12,062 nt of DNA from Luminiphilus sp. (GTDB lineage Bacteria > Pseudomonadota > Gammaproteobacteria > Pseudomonadales > Halieaceae): the NCBI GenBank assembly GCA_029251065.1, contig JAQXEB010000156.1:1-12062 (forward strand), read 5' to 3'. The notes under the pieces were generated by a model. That model was not told the origin of the DNA, did not search any database, and saw only the letters and a list, made by a program, of their open reading frames with translations. Of the stretch, positions 1 to 6,936 are shown piece by piece. The translations under genes and the position numbers were made by a program. The first letter of the stretch is position 1; every line of letters starts with the position of its first letter.

Positions 1-257
1 CCCGCGGCGATAACCTCATTGGCCTGGTAACCCAGGTTGTACATACCATAAAACATGGCCGGAAACGTGCAGAACCACACCGTAATCATGATGCGCTTCA
101 GATCGATACCGTCGCGAACATGCGCAGATGACTGAGTCACACTCGACGGACTGTAAAAAATTGTATCGACCGCCTCGTAAAGGGCATACCAAGACTCGTA
201 TTTGCCACCGGGTTTAAAATGAGGCTCGAGGTTGTCTAGCGTACTGCGTAAACCCAT
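1..257 (-). CDS. nqrB: Na+-translocating NADH:quinone oxidoreductase subunit B, N-terminal part (cut by the window edge)
   Basis: NqrB is a membrane subunit of the sodium-pumping NADH:quinone oxidoreductase. It carries covalently bound FMN and takes part in the Na+ path. Only the first 85 residues are visible. They begin MGLRSTLDNLEPHFKPGGKY, and a first hydrophobic helix lies at about residues 56-78 (IMITVWFCTFPAMFYGMYNLGY). This is the usual NqrB start: a short cytoplasmic N-terminus rich in charged residues, then the first membrane segment. The flavinylation site and the remaining helices lie outside the window. The ATG is 3 bases after the nqrA stop and has a strong Shine-Dalgarno sequence inside the end of nqrA, so the two genes are co-transcribed and probably translationally coupled. 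I translated this partial frame by hand because it runs off the edge. Confidence 0.93.
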   Translation of the reverse strand, partial: MGLRSTLDNLEPHFKPGGKYESWYALYEAVDTIFYSPSSVTQSSAHVRDGIDLKRIMITVWFCTFPAMFYGMYNLGYQANEVIAA

Positions 258-260
258 GAC

Positions 261-1607
261 TTAACCCTCCTTCTCAATTCGAGCGAGATTGTCACTCAAC
301 ACTGGTCCATACTCATATTTTCCAGGACAAACATAGGTACACAAGGCCAAGTCCTCCTCGTCCAACTCCAAACACCCAAGTGATTGTGCGGTCTCGGTAT
401 CACCGACGAGCAGCGCCCGGAGAAGTTGTGTGGGTAGAATGTCGAGCGGCATAACCCGCTCATAAGCGCCTATGGGCACCATGGCGCGTTCCGATCCGTT
501 AGTCGTCGTCGTCATCGCTATCGGTTTTCGCCCGAACAAACTGCTTAAGTAAATGCCCATGGCAGAGTGCTTCTCCGCGCCGGGTGCGAGCCAGCCCATG
601 AAAACACGGTCACGCCCTTCGGCTAAAACCGCCACCTGGTTGTGGAATCGCCCTAAGTACGCTGAATGAGCGTTCACACGGCGGCCACCGAGCACTGAAC
701 CACTGATCAGTCGATTCTCTCCCGCGGCCTGGCTACCCGCCACCAACTCTTCAATATCAACACCGCGACAAGTACGTACCACCTGAGGCGTGTCCATGGC
801 CGGGCCCGAAACCGAAATTAGCCGATCGCAGTAGGTCTGACCGTCCAGGAACAGACGGCCAATCGCGATGACATCTTGGTAATCAATGGTCCAAGCAAGC
901 TTACTCAGAGAGACTCCTTGCAAAAAATGGACATGGGTGCCCGCAAGGCCTGCCGGATGAGGCCCCTCAAATTGGGCAGCTTGAACATGTGATTGAGACG
1001 AAACAGGGACAGCCGCGCCTGGCGCCATGCAAACGTAGGTTGGGCACTCACTCATCGTGGCAAGTAGCCACTGCCCCAGCTCAAAGGCCTCAGCCTGCTC
1101 AGCGATAACGATTTCCGGATTAACTGCGTGCGGCCGAGTGTCCATGGCCGTTATGAATAAGCCCGCGGGCTGCGTTGCAGGGTCAGCGACTTTATTAAAG
1201 GGTCGCACTCGAATCGCTGTCCATTCCCCCGACTCCAAAAGCCGAGCTTTGATGTCTCCTGCAGTCAGCAGACGTGCCGCGTCAACAGAGACCGCGTCCC
1301 AGGCTCGCGCATCAACCGCGTCGTCAACTTCAATGACCAGAGACTGAAACACGCGACGTGCGCCACGGTTAATCGCACTAACACGGCCCGATGCGGGTGC
1401 TGTGTAGACCACGCCTTCGCATTTCTTGTCGGTGAAAAGTGCTTGTCCTTTCGAGACCGTATCGCCCTCGGATACGATCATTGTGGGCTTCATACCAACA
1501 TAATCGGCGCCGACCAGCGCGACATGGCGCGGTGCAAACTCTTGGGCAACGCGTTGCTCTGGAGCCCCTGCCAATGGAATATCTAATCCGCGGCGAATTT
1601 TTATCAT
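261..1607 (-). CDS. nqrA: Na+-translocating NADH:quinone oxidoreductase subunit A
   Basis: NqrA is the cytoplasmic-face subunit of Na+-NQR, the respiratory complex that oxidises NADH, reduces ubiquinone and exports Na+. The N-terminus MIKIRRGLDIPLAGAPEQ is the family signature. A barrel-sandwich region follows at about residues 30-95, including VSEGDTVSKGQALFTDKK and GVVYTAPASGRV, as in the related RnfC proteins. Near the C-terminus, ALCTYVCPGKYEYGP is typical of NqrA, which keeps these cysteines but not a full ferredoxin cluster motif. I chose the ATG at 1605-1607 (448 aa) over an in-frame ATG four codons upstream. The family starts at MIKI, and GGGGA lies 5 bases before this ATG, whereas nothing like a ribosome site precedes the upstream one. 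The gene is followed after 3 bases by nqrB. The presence of NQR suggests a sodium-rich, marine habitat, although the complex also occurs in non-marine species. Confidence 0.96.
   Translation of the reverse strand: MIKIRRGLDIPLAGAPEQRVAQEFAPRHVALVGADYVGMKPTMIVSEGDTVSKGQALFTDKKCEGVVYTAPASGRVSAINRGARRVFQSLVIEVDDAVDARAWDAVSVDAARLLTAGDIKARLLESGEWTAIRVRPFNKVADPATQPAGLFITAMDTRPHAVNPEIVIAEQAEAFELGQWLLATMSECPTYVCMAPGAAVPVSSQSHVQAAQFEGPHPAGLAGTHVHFLQGVSLSKLAWTIDYQDVIAIGRLFLDGQTYCDRLISVSGPAMDTPQVVRTCRGVDIEELVAGSQAAGENRLISGSVLGGRRVNAHSAYLGRFHNQVAVLAEGRDRVFMGWLAPGAEKHSAMGIYLSSLFGRKPIAMTTTTNGSERAMVPIGAYERVMPLDILPTQLLRALLVGDTETAQSLGCLELDEEDLALCTYVCPGKYEYGPVLSDNLARIEKEG
266..272 (-). promoter_or_regulatory. 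Strong ribosome binding site of nqrB inside the nqrA 3' end
   Basis: Reading the minus strand, AAGGAGG lies 8 bases before the nqrB ATG and within the last codons of nqrA. It is a near-perfect match to the anti-Shine-Dalgarno sequence. It fixes the nqrB start and suggests that translation of the two subunits is coupled. Confidence 0.8.
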
Positions 1608-1687
1608 ACCTGTCCCCATTTTACGTTCGCTGTACGCACACTCACGCCTTGGCTAGCTGTCTTGCAGTCAGCTTGCACCGAAGCGGC

Positions 1688-1702
1688 TCAGACAGTGTCT
1701 GA
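1688..1702. promoter_or_regulatory. Perfect 15-base palindrome upstream of nqrA, possible operator
   Basis: TCAGACAGTGTCTGA reads as two exact 7-base inverted arms around one central base. It lies about 81 to 95 bases before the nqrA start, between gap and the nqr operon. The size and perfect symmetry fit a binding site for a dimeric regulator. I do not recognise a known consensus: it is not a LexA, FNR or PsrA site. No clear sigma-70 promoter could be placed beside it. Confidence 0.45.
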
Positions 1703-1781
1703 CGTGAGCGTGGCCACTCCCCCCAGTGAAGTGAACTACAGGTTTTCCGGCGGCTGTTTTCAGCTCAGTTTTAAGTGCATC

Positions 1782-1813
1782 CGGCGCCGCGAATTCTAGC
1801 CAAACTGGCGCCG
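1782..1813. repeat. Inverted repeat after the gap stop codon
   Basis: CGGCGCC (1782-1788) and GGCGCCG (1807-1813) are perfect 7-base inverted arms with an 18-base loop, starting about 23 bases after the gap stop. A GC-only stem here could slow or end gap transcription. The loop is long and no T-tract follows on the minus strand, so it is not a standard intrinsic terminator. Each arm contains the self-palindrome GGCGCC, which makes chance pairing easier. Confidence 0.3.
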
Positions 1814-1835
1814 ACTTACCACAACTCTCTGCAAA

Positions 1836-3317
1836 TCAGAGTTTGCCTGCATCCGTGTGAGGATACGTAGGGTATTTAATCCCGGCCATCTCCTCAAGGA
1901 CACGGTAAACCTGACAACTGTAGCCGTACTCATTGTCGTACCAGAGGTAGAGAACAACGTGTTTTCCATTCACGATGGTGGCTTGGGCATCAAAGACACA
2001 CGCCGCTCGTGATCCCACAAAATCGGTCGATACGACCTCCGGGGAATTGGAATAATCGATTTGCTTTCGATACGGCGAGTGAAGTGCGACTTGGCGCATA
2101 AACTCGTTGAGTTCGTCTTTTGATGTCTCCTGAGCCAGCGTCACGTTTAAAATGGCCATAGAAACATTGGGAATCGGCACGCGAATCGCATTGCCCGTGA
2201 GTTTGCCAGCAAGCTGTGGCAACACTTTCGCAACAGCCTTCGCGGCGCCCGTTTCGGTCAACACCATATTGAGCGGCGCGCTTCTTCCGCGACGATCCGC
2301 CTTGTGGTAATTGTCGATAAGATTCTGATCGTTCGTAAATGCGTGCACTGTCTCGACGTGACCCGATTCGATCCTGTATCGGTCATGAATCGCCTTAAGC
2401 GGCGGAACGATCGCATTAGTCGTGCACGATGCCGCCGACAAAACGTTATCACCCGGGTCGATTTCATTGTGATTGATTCCCGCGACAATATTTTTGATAT
2501 CGCCCTTTCCCGGAGCGGTAAGAATCACCTTACTCACGCCCTTCGCTTGCAAGTGTCGAGACAAACCATCGCGATCACGCCAGACGCCAGTGTTATCGAC
2601 AACCAAGCAGTTATTAATACCGTGGGCCTGATAGTCCACATCCTCTGGCGCATTGGCGTAAATCACTTTGATTTCATTGCCGTTTGCGACGAATGACTGC
2701 CGTTCCTCATCCACGCGAATAGTGCCCTGGAATACGCCGTGAACCGAATCACGTCGCAAAAGACTCGCGCGTTTAACCAGGTCATCGGGTGCATTTCCCT
2801 TGCGCACCACAATCGCGCGCAGCCTCAAGTTATCGCCACCGTCTGCTTTAGCAACCAGAATGCGCGCCATCAGGCGACCGATACGACCAAATCCAAATAG
2901 CACGACATCGACAGGCCCCTCAGGTCGATGCTGCGAATCCACCAAGTGAGACAAACGATTCGCAACAAACTCATCAAGTGACAGGTCCTCCCCCTGATCT
3001 TTGTCGAAATACTCAATGGACAGCCGCCCAATATCGATGTGTGAAGGACCTAAATTTAGCTTAGCGATGGACTCCAAAACGCGGATCGTTTCGAACTCGG
3101 AAAGCTCATTATCTTCCACCTGACGCACCCAGCGGTGCGCTTTCATGATGTCCAGCACACTGAGGTTAACGAGAGACTTACCGTAGATGTAACACTTAAC
3201 ATTTTTTTCGCGGGCCAGTGTGCCGACAATCGGAATCATGGATTCAGCCAGAGCTTCGCGCTCTTTCCAATCCACAAAATAATCGTCAGGACGCTGGCGC
3301 TTTCTCTGGGGCGCCAT
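1836..3317 (-). CDS. gap: Glyceraldehyde-3-phosphate dehydrogenase, long form with N-terminal extension
   Basis: The enzyme oxidises glyceraldehyde 3-phosphate to 1,3-bisphosphoglycerate with NAD(P) in glycolysis or gluconeogenesis. The nucleotide-binding motif GFGRIGR is at residues 142-148. The catalytic cysteine is C298 in SAASCTTNA and the catalytic histidine is probably H325 in VHAFTNDQ. The C-terminal WYDNEYGYS is also standard. The protein is 493 aa, against about 330 for ordinary GAPDH, because about 135 residues precede the Rossmann fold. This extension, from DYFVDWKEREALAESMIP onwards, matches my memory of the P. aeruginosa PA3001 type of GAPDH, which also lies between nqrA and mfd. 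Its function is not known to me. The ATG has AAGGA 6 bases upstream. The gene is divergent from mfd. A cofactor preference cannot be read from the motifs. Confidence 0.95.
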   Translation of the reverse strand: MAPQRKRQRPDDYFVDWKEREALAESMIPIVGTLAREKNVKCYIYGKSLVNLSVLDIMKAHRWVRQVEDNELSEFETIRVLESIAKLNLGPSHIDIGRLSIEYFDKDQGEDLSLDEFVANRLSHLVDSQHRPEGPVDVVLFGFGRIGRLMARILVAKADGGDNLRLRAIVVRKGNAPDDLVKRASLLRRDSVHGVFQGTIRVDEERQSFVANGNEIKVIYANAPEDVDYQAHGINNCLVVDNTGVWRDRDGLSRHLQAKGVSKVILTAPGKGDIKNIVAGINHNEIDPGDNVLSAASCTTNAIVPPLKAIHDRYRIESGHVETVHAFTNDQNLIDNYHKADRRGRSAPLNMVLTETGAAKAVAKVLPQLAGKLTGNAIRVPIPNVSMAILNVTLAQETSKDELNEFMRQVALHSPYRKQIDYSNSPEVVSTDFVGSRAACVFDAQATIVNGKHVVLYLWYDNEYGYSCQVYRVLEEMAGIKYPTYPHTDAGKL

Positions 3318-3334
3318 GCTTTATCCTTGTGTAT

Positions 3335-3352
3335 CGACTCGCTTCAGAGTCG
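3335..3352 (-). other. Small hairpin in the predicted gap leader
   Basis: CGACTC (3335-3340) and GAGTCG (3347-3352) are perfect 6-base arms around a 6-base loop. The hairpin sits between the predicted gap transcription start and the ribosome site AAGGA. It could stabilise the message or affect initiation. A stem this short can also arise by chance. Confidence 0.3.
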
Positions 3353-3372
3353 TTAGATGTGAGTGTCCTATT

Positions 3373-3402
3373 ATTATCACCCTCAGATGACCCGAACAGC
3401 AA
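3373..3402 (-). promoter_or_regulatory. Predicted sigma-70 promoter of gap
   Basis: On the minus strand, GATAAT (3373-3378, 5 of 6 to the -10 consensus) lies 18 bases after TTGCTG (3397-3402, 3 of 6 to the -35 consensus). Transcription would start near 3366 and give a leader of about 48 bases. The -10 match is good and the -35 is weak, so this is a reasonable but unproven call. Confidence 0.45.
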
Positions 3403-3430
3403 CCGTTCAGCCCTAGTAAGCGAGAGTTCT

Positions 3431-3450
3431 GACGCGTAAAATCTCGCGTC
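3431..3450 (+). other. Small GC-rich hairpin just before the mfd ribosome site
   Basis: GACGCG (3431-3436) and CGCGTC (3445-3450) are perfect 6-base arms around an 8-base AT-rich loop (TAAAATCT). The hairpin ends 4 bases before the mfd Shine-Dalgarno sequence AAGGAG (3455-3460). It may act in RNA as a leader hairpin or in DNA as a small operator. No mfd promoter with good -35 and -10 boxes could be placed. Confidence 0.3.
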
Positions 3451-3465
3451 GGTTAAGGAGCTCGA

Positions 3466-6400
3466 ATGACTTCATTTTCAAACATCGCATCGTCGCTACC
3501 CTGGCCAAACGAGGCAGGTAAAAGGACTTCGATTGGGCCAGTCTCGGGCTCGACCGAGTCCCAGTACCTCAGTGAGTTGTCAAAAGCCGCGCCGCTAATG
3601 ATCGTTATCACGGGAACAACTGCGGCTGCGCACACGCTGGCAGCGGAACTGCCGTTTTTTCTAGACCCGTCAAAAGAAATTTTACTCATCCCCGACTGGG
3701 AAACACTGCCGTACGATAATTTCTCGCCTCACGAGGACATCATCTCCGACAGACTCAAGGCGTTGTCGCGATTACCCACACTGACCGATGGCGTGGTCAT
3801 TACTTCTATAACAACACTGATGCACCGCCTTCCGCCGAAGCACTTCATTGAGGCCGGCGTGCTGAGTCTGTCTCAAGGCCAACACCTGGATGCACAAAAG
3901 TTTGTCCGCAACCTCGCGCGCAATGGCTATCGAAGTGTTGATACGGTTTTTGAGCATGGTGAATTTGCGACGCGGGGTTCGTTGCTTGACGTCTTTCCTA
4001 TGGGCAGCAATGAACCACTGCGTATCGATCTCTTTGACGGTGAAATCGAATCGCTGCGAAGTTTTGACCCCGAGACTCAGCGCACGGCACAACGGTTGCA
4101 CGATGTAGCGCTCTTACCGGCACGCGAATTCCCACTGCATGCCGACGCCATAGAGCGATTTAAGATCGATTGGTACCGTAGTTTCGACGGTGACCCTGAA
4201 CAGTGCAGTGTCTTTAATGAGGTCAGTCAAGGACGCGCCCCTCAGGGTGCAGAGTATTACTTGCCGCTCTTTTTCGATGAATGCCACTCACTCTTTGACT
4301 ACCTTCCAAGCGCAACACCCATGGTGATGGTGGGTGATAACTTCAGCTCCGCGACACGATTTTGGAGCGAGGTCAATCGTCGCTTTGAAGAGTACGGGGT
4401 TGATCCTAGAAGGCCTCTAGTCGAACCGCGTCGAGGTTTCATACCACCGGAAGAACTTTACTCCTGCATCAAGCGACATTGTGTTTTGGAATTCAGAAGC
4501 TCGACCGAGTCAACGCTGCACGTCGTCCTGGAAAGTTACTCCCCTGAGCCCTTCAGAGAGAGTGAGGAGCTTCGCTCACTTTCCGGCGTGGCAAAGCTGT
4601 CTGCTTTTTTGCAGACGCACACGTCACCCGTTGTGCTGAGCGTAGAAAGCGCCGGAAGACGCGAAATTCTGCTTGAGTCTCTGTCCAAAGAGGGCCTCAT
4701 CGCCACACCTGTCGCGCACTGGGCCGACTTTGTGGCCAGTGGCGCGTCCTTGGGCATTACCGTTGCAGACATCAATAGAGCCTCCTTCACCTCACCTGGC
4801 GAACCCGCGCTGGTGTCCGAGGACCAACTCTTTGGTCAGCGAGTGGCTCAAAAGCGCCGGCGCCGAGCCACGGAACAAACCGATACGCAAGCAATTATCC
4901 GAGACCTGACTGAATTACGACCCGGACTTCCCGTCGTACACCTGGAGCACGGTGTCGGCCGTTACATGGGTCTTGAAAAACTGCGTATTGATGACCACGA
5001 CGCGGAATTCCTCCTGCTTGAGTACGCTAATAACGACAAGCTCTATGTCCCCGTTGGATCGTTGCATCTCATCAGCCGTTACAGCGGCGGAGATGCGGAT
5101 ACGGCACCGCTTCATCGACTTGGCACTGAACAGTGGAGTAAAGCCCGGAGGAAGGCGTCTGAGAGAGCCTCTGACGTTGCGGCACAGCTTTTGGAAGTGT
5201 ATGCCAAACGAGAGGCTCGTAAGGGCTTTGCACACGCTCTTGACGAAACCGCTTGGGATCAATTTTGCTCAAGTTTCAACTTCGAGGAAACGCCCGATCA
5301 GGCCGTTGCCATTGAAGCGGTAAAGCACGATATGTGCGCAGAAAAAGTGATGGACAGACTCGTTTGCGGTGATGTCGGGTTTGGCAAAACAGAAGTCGCC
5401 ATGCGCGCGGCATTTATTGCAGCACATAATCGAAAACAGGTGGCCGTATTGGTGCCTACAACGCTGCTCGCCCAGCAACACTACAACAACTTCAATGATC
5501 GTTTTGCTGATTGGCCGATCACGGTTGAGGTTGTCTCTCGATTTAAGTCAAACAAGGATATTTTAGAGGTCAGTAAGCGCCTTCAGGCTGGCGAAATCGA
5601 CATTCTCGTGGGAACCCACAAGCTGCTCCAGACCGACTTTGGTTTTTTAGATCTGGGTCTTCTAATTATCGATGAAGAGCACCGGTTTGGCGTCAAACAA
5701 AAGGATGCCATCAAAGCACTTCGGGCCGAGGTCGATATTTTAACCATGACCGCCACTCCTATTCCCCGCACTTTGAATATGGCCCTCGGGGGTCTCAGGG
5801 ATTTGTCAGTCATTGCGACACCGCCGGCTAAACGCCTATCGATTAAGACCTTTATCAGAGAACATAGCGTGGGGCTGGTCAAAGAGGCGATACTCAGGGA
5901 GACACTGCGCGGGGGACAGGTTTACTACCTCCACAATGAAGTCAAAACCATTCAGGAAACCGCTCGAAAACTCTCCGAACTGGTCCCAGAGTTGTCGTTT
6001 GGAATTGCACACGGACAGCTGCGGGAGCAGGAGCTTGAGCATGTGATGTCCAGCTACTATCACCAAAGACACAACGTACTCGTGTGTTCAACCATTATCG
6101 AAACCGGTATTGACGTCCCGACCGCAAACACCATCATTATCGATAGAGCCGACAAGTTTGGCTTGGCTCAATTGCATCAGTTGCGGGGCCGAGTCGGGCG
6201 GTCACACCACCAGGCCTACGCCTATCTACTCACGCCTCCTCGCTCCGCGATTACGCCAGATGCCGAAAAGCGACTTGAAGCGATTGAATCCGCAGGCGCG
6301 CTGGGTGCAGGCTTCATGCTCGCGTCCAACGACTTAGAAATCCGCGGCGCTGGCGAGTTACTCGGCGATGAACAATCGGGGCAGATTGAACAGGTGGGGT

Positions 6401-6936
6401 TTTCACTCTACCTCGAGATGCTCAACCGAGCCGTTGAGTCTCTTAGAAAAGGGGAAATTCCCGATGTTGATGCTCCCTTAGAGACGGGAACAGAGATAAA
6501 AATGCATCTTCCCGCTCTTATTCCAGACGATTATTTACCCAATATCTCAACGCGACTAGTCCTCTATAAACGCATCGCGCAAGCGACAACCAAGGACGAA
6601 CTTAATGATATTCAGATCGAAATGATCGATCGATTTGGCTTGTTGCCAGAGCCAACCAAGCAGCTCTTTGCGCAGGGTGAAATTAGACTTCGAGCACAGA
6701 AACTAGGCATCTCAGAAGTTGACGTGAGCGTGTCAGGTGGTAGCGTCAAGTTTGAAGCCACCACACCGGTACCGGTCACAGCGTTGATAGGACTTCTGCA
6801 AAGCAATCCTAAAGAATTTAAGCTTGCGGGCTCGGATAAACTCCGGTTCGTACGTGAGCTCGAGTCAGGGCAGGCTCGCCATGATTACCTCGAAGGGCTC
6901 ATGACAAGATGGGAAGAAGCATGCGCAAGCACTTAA
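3466..6936 (+). CDS. mfd: Transcription-repair coupling factor Mfd
   Basis: Mfd is a DNA translocase that recognises RNA polymerase stalled at lesions, pushes it off and recruits UvrA for nucleotide excision repair. The 1156 aa are close to the 1148 of E. coli Mfd. The N-terminal third is the UvrB-like region that contacts UvrA, with IDLFDGEIESLRSFD near residue 187. The RNA polymerase interaction domain lies at about residues 484-545 and includes VHLEHGVGRYMGLE. The RecG-like motor follows: Walker A GDVGFGKT at 635-642, Walker B DEEH at 736-739, the TATPIPRTL motif, and motif VI RGRVGR at about 907-912. The C-terminal regulatory domain is intact. The start is supported by AAGGAG 5 bases before the ATG. 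The stop overlaps the start of csiV by 16 bases, so csiV is probably co-transcribed. No LexA box is seen upstream. Confidence 0.98.
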   Translation: MTSFSNIASSLPWPNEAGKRTSIGPVSGSTESQYLSELSKAAPLMIVITGTTAAAHTLAAELPFFLDPSKEILLIPDWETLPYDNFSPHEDIISDRLKALSRLPTLTDGVVITSITTLMHRLPPKHFIEAGVLSLSQGQHLDAQKFVRNLARNGYRSVDTVFEHGEFATRGSLLDVFPMGSNEPLRIDLFDGEIESLRSFDPETQRTAQRLHDVALLPAREFPLHADAIERFKIDWYRSFDGDPEQCSVFNEVSQGRAPQGAEYYLPLFFDECHSLFDYLPSATPMVMVGDNFSSATRFWSEVNRRFEEYGVDPRRPLVEPRRGFIPPEELYSCIKRHCVLEFRSSTESTLHVVLESYSPEPFRESEELRSLSGVAKLSAFLQTHTSPVVLSVESAGRREILLESLSKEGLIATPVAHWADFVASGASLGITVADINRASFTSPGEPALVSEDQLFGQRVAQKRRRRATEQTDTQAIIRDLTELRPGLPVVHLEHGVGRYMGLEKLRIDDHDAEFLLLEYANNDKLYVPVGSLHLISRYSGGDADTAPLHRLGTEQWSKARRKASERASDVAAQLLEVYAKREARKGFAHALDETAWDQFCSSFNFEETPDQAVAIEAVKHDMCAEKVMDRLVCGDVGFGKTEVAMRAAFIAAHNRKQVAVLVPTTLLAQQHYNNFNDRFADWPITVEVVSRFKSNKDILEVSKRLQAGEIDILVGTHKLLQTDFGFLDLGLLIIDEEHRFGVKQKDAIKALRAEVDILTMTATPIPRTLNMALGGLRDLSVIATPPAKRLSIKTFIREHSVGLVKEAILRETLRGGQVYYLHNEVKTIQETARKLSELVPELSFGIAHGQLREQELEHVMSSYYHQRHNVLVCSTIIETGIDVPTANTIIIDRADKFGLAQLHQLRGRVGRSHHQAYAYLLTPPRSAITPDAEKRLEAIESAGALGAGFMLASNDLEIRGAGELLGDEQSGQIEQVGFSLYLEMLNRAVESLRKGEIPDVDAPLETGTEIKMHLPALIPDDYLPNISTRLVLYKRIAQATTKDELNDIQIEMIDRFGLLPEPTKQLFAQGEIRLRAQKLGISEVDVSVSGGSVKFEATTPVPVTALIGLLQSNPKEFKLAGSDKLRFVRELESGQARHDYLEGLMTRWEEACAST

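Noticed and set aside
1608..1619. Upstream ATG of nqrA giving MGTGMIKI
   Set aside because: No ribosome site precedes it. The second ATG has GGGGA at the right distance and matches the family N-terminus.
1821..1845. AACTCT/AGAGTT hairpin at the gap stop codon as a terminator
   Set aside because: Stem of 6 AT-rich pairs with a 9-base loop and no T-tract, too weak to call.
2304..2696. Plus-strand frame of 130 codons inside gap
   Set aside because: It is a shadow of the strongly conserved GAPDH coding sequence on the minus strand.
3390..3412. GAAC...GTTC dyad near the gap promoter as a regulator site
   Set aside because: Arms of only 4 bases (GAAC at 3394-3397, GTTC at 3405-3408) are expected by chance. 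The stretch overlaps the -35 but fits no site I know.
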